This document shows, in pieces, positions 54,253 through 64,000 of a DNA stretch of 64,000 nucleotides. The DNA comes from Pollenia angustigena. Lineage: Eukaryota; Arthropoda; Insecta; Diptera; Polleniidae. Numbering within the stretch: the stretch's first letter is position 1; every line of letters starts with the position of its first letter. The translations under genes were made by a program, and so were the position numbers. The notes under the pieces were generated by a model, which was given only the letters and a program-made list of their open reading frames with translations, ran no database searches and was not told the DNA's origin. The stretch covers positions 170,110,478-170,174,477 of the forward strand of contig OV884058.1 in assembly GCA_930367215.1 (NCBI GenBank). The letters run 5' to 3'.

Positions 54253-55932
54253 CAAAAATTATTAATATAAATTATTTAATAGTTTTTATTAAAAAAAGAA
54301 ATTTACAAGTTTAAATACAACGAAAAAACCTTAAAACCGAATAGAGTCGATAATAAATACAATAACGATTTAACAAATAATTTTAGCTGAAATAAAAATA
54401 AATCACATGTTCAGATTAATATTATTTTGTATATATCGTCACATTGAATACAAGCCGTTGTAACTACACCAAAATTCGAAATTATTTTATCAATCTTCAT
54501 GTTAACGCAAATTATTATACAAATGCGAAAAAATTGCGACTTAATAAAAAAACTCAAACCCCAAGAATCCTTTTTTATTGTTGATGTTGTAACGTTGTTT
54601 GTTTTTCCCTTAAGAAAAAATTTATTTACATCCGTTTGCATTTAAGGTGACCATATGTATTATAAGTTTTCTTTTGATCGGTTTAGTTTTTTATTATTTA
54701 AATTCTTAGATTAAGAATTCAATAATTTCTTAAAAATCTATAAAATTAAAAGAAATCGTTAAAATTGAAACAAAATAAAAAAAAAAACGCTTATTAAACG
54801 CTGCTAAAGTTAACAAGTAAGAAAGTATTGTAGTCGGTCAAGTTCGACCATATGATATCCAACTGCTCAGTATATAAAAAGAATTTTTGCGAGTGTACCC
54901 TAATTGGGACCCATGGGCTATCATGGTCCCATCTGCACAAAATTATTTAATGAGGTAAAGTTTCATGTTAAAGTTCTTTGTGCCGAATATTATTTAGATA
55001 TCATCATCTAACTGAGATTATAGAATAGAGGTTTTTATGGGACATGATTGAGGTAAACGTATTCTAAGAGCAACATATTGTGATTAGATTTATTGAATCA
55101 TATTATGATAAAAGAGAGAAAACTAAATGAAACATATAACAATATTGTCAGATATGTTTTTGGATTGAAACGTTTTTCGTTTTTTTTTTTTCATTTACTA
55201 ACCTGTTAAAGTGCCGTTCGTTAGTTTTACTACACAAGATTATATCGTTAGCTAAAATGCAAAAAGACGTAACTAACAAAAATATAATTTTACAGGAGAA
55301 GCAAACAACTTTGTAAAGTGAAAACTATAAACATGTCAGAAAAACATGCATTGATAACTTGGTGGCCACACGATCAAGTTTTGCCTTTCAATTCCATTCA
55401 ATTTACTCAACTCTCTCATTTTTTTACTAACACACTCAAACTTTTTAAATTGACCACGAGATGGCATTCAATTTCACCTTTCCATTTGTTTGACAATTTA
55501 CTTTCAATTTAACAGCTGAGTACATGTTTGTCTTTATAAATTGTTTTTTTTTTATGGCATCTTGAAAGTAAATTGAGTGCCACCTACGTCACAGCTCTCA
55601 ATTTTTGTAAATTTTGACAAGCAGTATATGTAAAAGACTATCAAGTCGTCCATGGAATTCTTCAACCAATTTTCAAAGAAAACCATTTCATTATATTTTC
55701 TTAGAAAAAAAATGTGTAATAACGTCGTTTTGTATTAATTTTATTTAAATATTAATCTTAAACACTTTCTATGATTTTTATTTTAAAACTGTGTAAAAAT
55801 CGATAAAACAAACATTTAAATTAAGCACAACAAATGATAAATATGCCTGTTACAACTTGCTCAAATTTAAATTTTTTTTTTTTTGTTAAAAATTTAATTT
55901 GTTATTTCTGTCATTAATTATATCAATTATTC
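54253..55932. other. No gene; contains an HpB end fragment
   Basis: CAAGTAAGAAAGTATTGTAG with hairpin GTCGGTCAAGTTCGAC starts at 54814 and HpB-like sequence runs to about 55080. AAGGTGACCATATG at 54643 resembles a hAT end but has no partner. The plus frame at 55318-55512 lacks any motif. The rest is AT-rich. Confidence 0.5.
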
Positions 55933-56382
55933 CAAGGCGAATTCATAAAGGTGACATTTTCACGTCATCTGTTTTTTGTTTATTTTTTTGTGTGTATACT
56001 GAATGTCAGGTTTTGTTTACATTTTGCGAAAAAATTAATTCAAATTTTAAATTCAACAAAAATTTAAATTCTTGAAAAAAAACTTATTTAAATTTTATAA
56101 AATAAAAAAGTGAATCTAAAAGATAAACACAAGGAAATAAAAAGGCGTAAGGAATAAGTGGAGTCACCATTACTTTACAATAGAGGAAAAAGATTTACTT
56201 TCTAAAGCAATTGTGTATCCAATTTTATAAACAAAAAATTTCCTTTTTATATTTTCAACAAATAATTTTGACAGTCACTCTAACGTTTTACAAAAACAAA
56301 ATACATAGTATTTTTCAAAAAAAAAAGGGATAGCTAGCATAACTCTATCTCATGATGCGGTCACCTTTATGAATTCGCCTTG
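55933..56382. mobile_element. hAT-type MITE with perfect 8-bp TSD
   Basis: Perfect 23-bp TIR beginning CAAGGCGAATTCATAAAGGT, inverted at the right end. Flanks AATTATTC (55925-55932) and AATTATTC (56383-56390). 450 bp, non-coding; no repeated subterminal word is obvious, unlike the larger hAT elements. Confidence 0.95.
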
Positions 56383-56481
56383 AATTATTCTCAATAATTA
56401 TTTTTTATTTAATTGAAACTATGTATGTACATATGGAGGGTTCAAAGCTGAACTGAACCAAGTCATAAAATTTAAAACATA

Positions 56482-57174
56482 CACAGAAAAAATTATTTTT
56501 CCAATTCAAACAAAAATTTTGTAGAATCAAAAAATTTTTTGTCTGAAATCGGAGAGCAGATTCGCCGGCTGGCTTTGAGACACATTTTTTTTGTTGGAAT
56601 AATTTTTGAACGAAGTCTTGTTTTACTTATACACACAACACAATGTTTTTTCTTTATCACTCTCTGTTGCTGTATCCTTTCCTTTGCTAAAGAAGAAATG
56701 TAACCAAAAACGGCAGCAGACCGACTCGATATGTTTCTCGCCATCATTCTATTTTTGTATTTGATGTATTTAGCCAAACAGGTTTAAAAAATTGAATACG
56801 GGATTTTGTTTCTTGTAATGTTGTTTCTGCTATTGTTTTTCTAATAGTTGCACTTTTTTAAAGCGTCCAAAAATAGACTGTGTGTGTTTTTTGTTGTTGT
56901 TCTTATATTTCACATAAAGAAGTGTTGCTTACGATTAAATAAAAAAATGCAAAAAGACGACAACATTAAAGAGCGTTAAATATTTCATACAAAATTATGA
57001 AAACTTGACACCAATAACGCGTTAATTATATTTTTGAAGAGTTGTCCACATTTTTGTTGGTTAAATAAAAATCAAACAAAAATATTGTTTGAATCTGTAA
57101 AAAAATTTATAGAAATTAAAAAAATTTTCAAACAAGCGTTTGTTGAAAATAATTCGGCAATAATTTTTTCTGTG
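56482..57174 (-). mobile_element. CACAG...CTGTG MITE, TA target, inverted relative to 45194
   Basis: Ends CACAGAAAAAATTATTTTTC and CAATAATTTTTTCTGTG, flanked by TA (56480-56481 and 57175-57176). Interior inverted relative to 45194-46200 and about 300 bp shorter. The minus frame 56493-56777 reflects the same shadow frame seen in that copy. Confidence 0.88.
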
Positions 57175-57547
57175 TATACTTATGTATTTCAAAACTGGTG
57201 CAAAATTCTTCACAAAGTTTAACTCTATCCAGTTGTGCAAAGGACTTAATCAAAAATCGTTTCGTTCCAAAGGTATCGGTTATAAACCCAAGTCAATGAC
57301 TCCGAAAATTAAAGGCATTTCACTTACTCAAACTGAAAATATTTTAAATTTTTCTTTTTTGACTTGGTTCGCTTTAGCTCGGAACACCCCATATGTATGT
57401 ATTTATTATCAATATTTTCCCAATGCTGTTAAAGAGACTTGGTCTTGTAGCATTGGCGTGCTAAAAAGAAAATAAATAAATAAAAAATTAAATATATTCG
57501 TAATATAACACCATAATATTTTTCCCTTATTCATATTCTTATCGTGT

Positions 57548-57747
57548 TATTCATAATAAGTTAAGAAGTAATCATGTTATTGTCATGTTAATCATAATAA
57601 GATAAGACGTAATCATATTATTGTCATGGTAATCATATTAAGCTTAGAAGCTATCATGTTATTGTTATGGTAATCATAATAAGTTAAGAAGTAATCACAT
57701 TATTGTCATGTTAATCATAACAAATTTAGAAATAAGTAATCATATTA
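57548..57747. repeat. 41-bp minisatellite, about five copies
   Basis: Unit TAATCATAATAAGTTAAGAA then GTAATCATGTTATTGTCATG. Copies start at 57548, 57589, 57630, 57671 and 57712 (last one partial), with a few substitutions each. Confidence 0.92.
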
Positions 57748-57779
57748 TAATACAGTTGTGCTGTCACAACAATAGAAAA

Positions 57780-58100
57780 AATTTTTAATACTTTTAATCA
57801 GGCTTAAGTTCATCAAATTTAATTTTCATTAAATAATTTTTATGAAGAAAGGAATTTTACAACATGAAAATTAATTAAAATTGTTATTGATAATCATTCA
57901 TTCTTGACTGACCTGAGATTCGAACCCAGGCGGCGGGTTACCCTGACATGTTCCGATCGCTACCACTCGATCTCCTCAGAGGGATTTGCCGTCTTACACT
58001 CGCAGCCATCGAAAACTGCTGACGTCAATAGTCAAACATCAATCCTAAAACCAAATTGTATTTTTACCTTTGGTAGATCGAAATTTGCTTTTTTGAAGAA
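57780..58100 (-). repeat. tRNA-derived SINE, minus strand
   Basis: Reverse-strand B box GGTTCGAATC (57917-57926) and A-box-like GATCGAGTGGTA upstream, leader GACGTCAGCAGTTTTCGATG, body AATGATTATCAATAACAATT. Same family as 41234-41605. Differs at the B-box end (CTGGGTTCGAATCTCAGG), giving a better tRNA-like TPsiC arm than the other copies. Confidence 0.75.
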
Positions 58101-58216
58101 AATATGTGGATTAAAAACCATAAATAGTTCAACAAAATTACCACAATACTAATAAAAAATTTTTTAATTTTTTTGCGTCGATTTCTTATTTTGCGACACT
58201 TTACAACTTTTTTTAA

Positions 58217-59384
58217 TGTTCCCAATTAAAAATGGAGCTTCCAACGAAGCAGGTTTGTAAGGGAGAAACATAAGCGTTTTGCTTTCCATTGCGCTTACGG
58301 AAGACATGCATTTTATATGGCGAGTTCCCACTTTGAAGCAATACATTTTTGACACATAAAGCGCTTTATTTAGCGCATATAAAAATTGTTGCATGTTACG
58401 ATCAGCCAGCCTTACACACTGAATATTTTGATACAGTTATTTTGTAGCATTCTCCCTTACAAACCTGCTTCGTCGTAAGGGAATGCCGTAGCACTTGAAA
58501 TGTTATTATACCCTCCACCACAATTAGTTGTGAAGAGGGTATATTAAGTTTGTCATTCCGTGGGAAACTTTTTTATTATTCCTCTCAGACCCTATAAAGT
58601 ATATATATTCTGGGTCCTTGAGTAATTCTAAGTCGATTTAGCCATGTCCGTCTGTCTGCCCGTATGTCCGTCTGTTGAAAACAGGCTCACTTTCGAACAA
58701 CTCAAAAGAAATAAACAAACTTGGTGCCAAATTACTTATAGTTATCCTAAGCAGTTTGGGATTGAAATCCAGCAAAATCGGTTCAGTAGGACCAGAACTA
58801 TGAATCAAAATGTGGAACCACCACCTAAAAAAATTGATAATTTTATTACAAAAAATAACATAAATGCTGGAACAAGGCACGGAATGAGATAAGATTTTGC
58901 AAAAATTTGTTTTATTTGACTGGAAATCATGATGTTAAATTTCGTGAAGATCCGTCCATAATTTACCCTAAGCCCCATATAAACACTACTCCCGGAAAGC
59001 GTAACAAAATTTGGTACGTCACAGTTTTTAGGACTAGAAATAACACTGTGAAATTTCGTGATGATCGGTCCATAACTTACCCTAGGCCCCATATAAACCT
59101 TACTCACGGAAAACAGTTTAGTACACCTAAAACCATAATTAATAACAAATCGTCACAGTTTAAGATAATAATAACATCATACAGATTTAATCCTTAAACA
59201 TTAGTACTGTCGGTGGAGGGTATCAAAGATTCGGTACAGCCGAATATAGCACTCTAACTTGTTTTTTTTTTTAAATTGGTGACAGTTCTTTCACTTACTT
59301 TACTGCATTTCTGTATGCATAATTGTGCGCCTATTTTTTTAATGTGCCATTAGTGCTTCGCAAATTGATAAAATTTTTTATTGG
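58217..59384. repeat. GAAGCAGG repeat copy containing HpA
   Basis: 58217-58508 matches 50993-51255 and 59265-59384 matches 51275-51395 (TTCTTTCACTTACTTTACTG etc). The intervening HpA copy is therefore an insertion with known flanks. Confidence 0.85.
58509..59261 (+). repeat. HpA repeat copy with identified empty site
   Basis: Terminal hairpin TACCCTCCACCACAATTAGT...GAGGGTA (58509-58541), GTCCGTCTGTCTGCCCGTAT tract, two TAAACACTACTCCCGGAAA-type modules, GTCGGTGGAGGGTATCAAAG, hairpin TTCGGTACAGCCGAA, and the end TATAGCACTCTAACTTG against an 11-nt T run. Compared with 51240-51280 the insertion lies in a TTAT/T-run site. The frames on both strands here (58638-59197) are translations of the repeat. 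Confidence 0.83.
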
Positions 59385-59989
59385 GTTAATACAATTTCTT
59401 TATTTTTTTTTTTTTAATTTTTTTAAAATTGTTTTTTAAATAGATATTTTTTTTAATTGTTGAACCAGTCACTACCAAATAATTCGATAGGCATATTTAA
59501 AACAAACGACACAACTGATTGAAAATTATTTGACAAATGGAGATAACAAAATATTATTAGAGTAAAGATATTTTGCATCTTAAAGATATTATGATGAATT
59601 TATAGAAAGTTATCATTTTATGGCTATCAAACATCATGATATGGTTGTGAGTATTATAATATGTTTTCAACGTTATCATTTTTAGTTGTTAGAAAAATAA
59701 TAATTTTTCAGTCAACAGTACTCAAATTTTCCTGTTTAATTACGATAAACATTGATATGTTTGCATTAACCATAATATTGCTGATATTTTATAAAAATGA
59801 CAATTATTTGTGTACGACAACAATATATTGTTACAATAAGCATAGTGTAGTTGCCGCAACCATTATTTTTTCTCTGCGTGTACCAGCACATGTCATGACA
59901 AAGTAACTATTGTAAAAGTTATTTTCGACAACTTTTATGTTAATACAAACATTTATAAGGAAGTTATGGCATTAAAAGCTATATTCGGG
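59385..59989. other. No gene; AT-rich spacer
   Basis: Contains ATTATGATGAATTT and AACATCATGATATGG words and the plus frame 59661-59906, which is hydrophobic through T-rich codons and lacks a recognisable signal or motif. Confidence 0.4.
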
Positions 59990-60327
59990 AGTAGTATTTG
60001 TATGGTAAGATGATTTTGATTGCAATAAAATAAGTTTGGACAAAATTTAATCTTAATACCAACATAAAAAGATGGTTTATGGGCACAAATACCATATTCC
60101 GGAAAGAAGCTTGTACAAGGGCTATGTGAAATTATGTACCGATAGGCTTGGTCTTTGTACCAATTAGAACTAGTGTATTGTGTAAATTGCGACTTTGTAC
60201 AAGGTGTAGATGCACAGCTGCCAGCCTGAAGGACATCGCTTAAAGGTGGGTCTAGGACCAACATTTTGAGCTGTTACAAACATCAGCTCAAATGCATAAT
60301 ACCCTCTCCGCTATTGTGCTGTGGGTA
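59990..60327 (-). repeat. HpB-type repeat, one end preserved
   Basis: Ends in the hairpin TACCCTCTCCGCTATTGTGC...GGGTA (60300-60327), the same end as in the 7741-7982 copy, preceded by a GCCAGCCTGAAGGACATCGC segment. The opposite end is not clear. Confidence 0.5.
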
Positions 60328-60374
60328 TTAGAATAATCAAAAACCGCTGTTTCATTGATATTATTTCGTTAATA

Positions 60375-61227
60375 AACGGTGGGCCGAAAGTCACCATGGG
60401 ATTTAAAAATTTAATTACTTTTTCGTTGATACATTTTTTTATATTTTTTTTTTTTTTTAGAGATTAACAACTGAACAAATAACGAAAGTAATATAATTTT
60501 GTTATTTAAATCAGCGATCTGAAGCAATGATCACCCACATGGCACCGTAAGAGATTTGCATCGAACCGATTAACCACGTTTAATTCGCACTGCGGAAAAT
60601 ATTGAACGTGTTTCAGAAATTCGAGCGCTACAGCCACAAATTTTGTTAGATGTTATGCAAAATGCTTCAAAATAAGCCCATAAAAAGCTGAAAACTGGGG
60701 TCTTTTTAGTGACATTATTTTCCATATTTAAGGTAAAAAATTTCCATTTTGTATATATCGAGCCATAACTGCAAAAAGCTTAAGCGACACAAACAAGATT
60801 TTACAGGAGAAGGTCTCTTTCATTTTATTTCATAAACATTTTGTATGAAGGTTGTCGCATGAGATAAAATTAGCGTTTAAAAAACTACAGTCAAAGCAGA
60901 AAAACTGCAATTTCTTCCACTTATTTTTTTGTCATTATCCAAAAAAAGCTGTTGCTTTTACTTCTGATTTATAAAATTTAAACAGCCGCTGTCAAACCAA
61001 CTCAAAAAGCGAAAAGTTGTACACAAATTTTTTGATATTTTAGGTGATGATGCAAGTGTTGCCAGTAAAGCCACTTATTAAAACAATCGAAAATTTAAAA
61101 CTATATCTCTTAAGCTTTTTTTGCGGTAATTGCTCGATATATTTTATAATTTAAAAAAAAATATATATACATAAATAAAAAAGTTATTAAATTTTTAAGG
61201 CCCCATGGTGACTTTTGGCCCACCCTG
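60375..61227 (+). mobile_element. Tc1/mariner relic with GGTGGGCC TIR
   Basis: Left (TA)AACGGTGGGCCGAAAGTC and inverse right (TA)CAGGGTGGGCCAAAAGTC, then ACCATGGG, then TTTAAAAATTTAAT on both sides: about 45 bp of TIR. TA flanks at 60373-60374 and 61228-61229. Carries a tiny transposase remnant (60540-60700). Confidence 0.88.
60540..60710 (+). pseudogene. Fused ends of a mariner transposase
   Basis: The plus strand reads RTAENIERVSEIRALQPQIL, then LDVMQNASK, a stop and AHKKLKTG. RTxENIERV is a sequence found between the helix-turn-helix and the catalytic domain; the rest resembles the extreme C-terminus. The catalytic domain is therefore deleted. Confidence 0.6.
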
Positions 61228-61229
61228 TA

Positions 61230-62681
61230 TTATAATTTTTGTTAGATTTCATCGAGTTTTGTCTCTCACTGCTGCTTGTCATATTCAAATTAATCGCTTA
61301 AAAAATATTTAAATATTTTAAGTTAAAAAAAAAAAAACAAAATAAATGTATTTTTTCAAATCACGTGACCTGTTCATTAAACTATTAGAGACATTTAAAA
61401 TTGTCTCGATTTCTTTATAATGAATGAATATCGAAACTAAAACAACTTCTTAATTATTTATGTTAATTTAAAAATATGTTTGTTAATGTTTACACTTAAA
61501 TATTTTTTTAGAGGCAAAAAAAAAAACTAATTTCCTCTTACAAACTGGAAAGAAAAAAAAAACTACAAGTTTTCAACAACTATTAATCTGTTACAAAACA
61601 CAACAAATCAACCCACATTTCGTAAAAGGTCTCCTCATCAACACACGCACTTTGGCTGACTGAACAGACTGCCCAACATTAAAAATTTCTTAAAAAAAAT
61701 AAAATTAAAAACGCATTTCATTTCAAATTCCACACACTGTGCGGTCTGCTTAAATCCAAAAAACAAACAAACAAACAAAAAACACGCATTTCGTTCATTC
61801 AGAAATGTAGTTTTAAAATACTTTCAATACACATAAACAAATTCGAACTTCATAGATACAATATACAACTAACACACATACATATGTATGTAAGTAAGTA
61901 CATACTAGGTTTGAATGTATCTTGTAAGTTGTATTTTAAACGTACTCCTAAGTGTCTTAAATAAGTATTTTGTTGCATTTACGAGATTTATTTTTTGGTT
62001 TGTCTGTCTGTTTGTCCGTCTGATTGTCTGTTAATTTGTATTTTATGGGTTTTTGGGCGTTTAGGTCAGTGGCAAATGCAATGAATTTATCATTGGGTCA
62101 TATTTCGATAATTTTTGGCGCCATCAGCCTCATGAACGGGGCGATGCTGCGTCATAAAATTAAATACCATCACTCGATCATTTTCAACTCAGATACATTT
62201 TGACAGGTACACTACTTCACAACATTCTCCAACAACATCCATCCATACCAGTCAAATACTAAATGGTCCAAGTCAGACACATAAACCCCATATACATCAT
62301 CTGCATCATCATCTGCAACAGCAGCATCACCACGTTAAGGAAATAAATTAAATTGGTTATAAAATAAAGAAAACGTAACTTAATTGTACGATTGTTTAGT
62401 GGCTTGTTTATTTGTTGAAATTAAAGAAAAAAAAAAGAAAAAAACGTGCCCCATAAAAGTATTTAATTTTAATAGCACTTTTGCATTAATTTTCCAGTGT
62501 ATTTAACAACCACGTTTTGTGGTTGCTTTTTGTATTTGACAGATTTATTAAATTCAAGGTTTTATGACGATTTAATTTTTAACTTTGTATTTTTTACATT
62601 TAAATAGTGATAAGATAATTTATATTTAGTATTGGGAATTGCATAAGGTTTTCAACATTTCGTAAATTTTTGGGAAAACTG
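61230..62681. other. No gene; longest single-copy-like stretch
   Basis: 61230-61700 is A/T-rich with A runs. 62050-62340 (TTTTTGGCGCCATCAGCCTC, AACGGGGCGATGCTGCGTCA, CAGCAGCATCACCACG) is compositionally balanced and non-repetitive, and may be conserved host non-coding DNA. A (GTCTGTCT)-like tract lies at 62000-62032. No frame or splice structure was recognised. Confidence 0.5.
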
Positions 62682-63795
62682 CAGCCGTATTCTGTAATTC
62701 GCTTAGCGAAAGCTAAATCTCGATCGCTAAAATGCCTTGGAAAATACAAAATTGAAAAATTTTAGCGATAACATTAAAAGCTAAAATTGCACTGCCCAAT
62801 TTAGCAATGCACGTTCAGTGTTGCCAGAACTTTTAGAGTTAAAATCAGCAAAAAAAAACACGGGTTTTCAACCAAAAATCTGCGCCAAGATTTGAAAAAT
62901 CTTCAATAAATCTTCAAAACACATTTATTAAATTTTTAATGTGGTTTATTTAGAAAAAGATTTAACAATTTATTTCAAAATATACGACCAATTTTCTGGA
63001 ATTTGAAATTGATGGTAGTTTTAAAAGATGTTCTGGTAGTCCTCGAAGTACGAGTTATAAAAAAGGAAATGATTTTTGAACTTTCAACACGGAAATTTTA
63101 AAAAAATTTTTCGATTTTAATTTTACTCGAATGCGATTTTCAGAACATAGCTGAAAATTGTTGGATATTTTTACATTAACCAAATTTAATTACTCAGGCT
63201 GAGTAAAGATTAATCACATCTTTATTAATTGAAACAACAAATTAAAAGTGCATAGCTTGACATGTTGCTTAAACTGTCTAGGGTCTTATTGAAAATTTAC
63301 AAGAGATCATATATTGAAACTATTAAAGATATTTATACATAAGTACATATGAATATATACGTAGGCACATATTCATATAATTTCGTGTAAAATCAGATGA
63401 CATAAGTCTGGCGATATTAATGTGTCAAGACAATGCGAATTTTTAATTTTTAAGTAATCTATTGTGAATAAAATTCCTACTAATGAATCTATTTCCACAC
63501 GGTTCCTCCATGAATGGTTTCGTTTATCAATGCAAGAAGTGGACATAGTACAAACATAAGTGACAATGTAAAGAAGTTTACACCGAGCTTAAAAATCTGC
63601 AATTGTAAACCAAAAATCTTCAAATCTGCGTTTTGGCAATTTTGGGGAGTAAAATCAGCAAAATGCAGATAAATCTGAACTTCTGGCAACACTGTGTACG
63701 TTACAGAATTTTATTCGCAGCCAAAAAGCACTAAATCAACTTTAAAGATTTTTAGCGATAGTGATTTAGCTTAATCGAACTACAGAATACGGCTG
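62682..63795. mobile_element. MITE with CAGCCGTATTCTGTA TIR, interrupted by a hAT element
   Basis: Left CAGCCGTATTCTGTAATTCG and inverse right CAGCCGTATTCTGTAGTTCG, then TTAGCGAAAGCTAAATC against TTAAGCTAAATCACTATCGC. Without the nested element it is about 227 bp. TTAGCGAT/GCTAAA words resemble those of 8947-9167. Target duplication not clear. Confidence 0.85.
62816..63694. mobile_element. Non-autonomous hAT element nested in MITE
   Basis: Ends CAGTGTTGCCAGAA and inverse TTCTGGCAACACTG. Flanks TGCACGTT (62808-62815) and TGTACGTT (63695-63702), 7 of 8. AAATCTKC and AAAATCAGCAAA words occur inside both ends in the same orientation. The minus frame 63489-63692 is fortuitous. No transposase. Confidence 0.92.
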
Positions 63796-64000
63796 GAAAC
63801 AAGCCACAGCTAAAATAAAAAAAAATTTTATTTTATAGCTGTAGCAATTGTTGTGTAACCTACACTGAGAATCTTAGGCGACTTGATGTATACAAAAGAT
63901 ACATCAAAATTCGGCCTTAAAGATACATTATATCTACAAGAAGCATAGAGAAGCACAGCTGGGCGTTGATCAGCCTAGAAAATTTAAGGTCACGACAGTC
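63796..64000. other. Window edge, nothing called
   Basis: A GATGTATACAAAAGATACATC local palindrome lies at 63883-63903. No frame or element end was recognised before the window stops. Confidence 0.5.

Noticed and set aside
54643..54656. AAGGTGACCATATG, similar to the TACGGTGACCAT end of the 47802 hAT element
   Set aside because: No inverted partner or target duplication nearby.
62050..62340. Balanced-composition stretch that might be an exon
   Set aside because: No frame stays open for a useful length and no clear splice sites; kept only as possible conserved non-coding DNA.

Overview
This window looks like AT-rich euchromatin of a higher fly (Diptera, most likely a calyptrate such as a blowfly or house-fly relative). 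That assignment is an inference. It rests on base composition and on decayed mariner, hAT, RTE-like and Jockey-like elements typical of insects. No host exon, rRNA, tRNA or CRISPR is recognisable. The sequence reads as intergenic or long-intron DNA filled with nested transposable elements, with short single-copy stretches between them.

Layout: 1-1200 small inverted and tandem repeats. 3553-6870 (minus) a nearly complete single-ORF RTE-like LINE with a 3' microsatellite tail, broken by one frameshift and three stops. 7371-12165 two hAT elements with perfect 8-bp target duplications, plus nested MITEs. 13178-14797 (minus) a mariner relic carrying a TA-flanked MITE. 15850-19224 (plus) the most unusual element: inverted repeats of about 520 bp around an intact 567-codon ORF of no family I can name, with zinc-ribbon cysteine pairs and a possible RNase-H-like acidic triad. 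19443-22187 two adjacent long-TIR elements sharing a TGTATA flank. 22490-27100 MITEs and a LINE relic. 28253-38582 a roughly 10-kb composite bounded by hAT-type ends and containing LINE, mariner and Jockey relics and a four-level nest. 39480-43356 SINE copies, a 300-bp duplication and a complete hAT element. 44767-46200 hairpin and TA MITEs. 47802-50488 (plus) a hAT element whose BED-finger transposase is broken only at a 28-nt A run. 50993-59384 MITEs, a 900-bp palindrome, a minisatellite and a SINE. 60375-63795 a mariner relic and a hAT nested inside a MITE.

Two themes link the parts. First, six hAT-type elements each carry their own short subterminal word, repeated in the SAME orientation at both ends although the termini are inverted. 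Second, two dispersed repeat families (called HpA and HpB here) end in a hairpin on each side, carry a GTCY/GRAC-type microsatellite, and abut T or A runs. This is a Helentron/DINE-like plan, with compensatory changes in the terminal stem and one natural empty-site comparison. Coordinates of elements are read from inverted repeats and target duplications. Family names are assigned from motifs by eye, without database searches.
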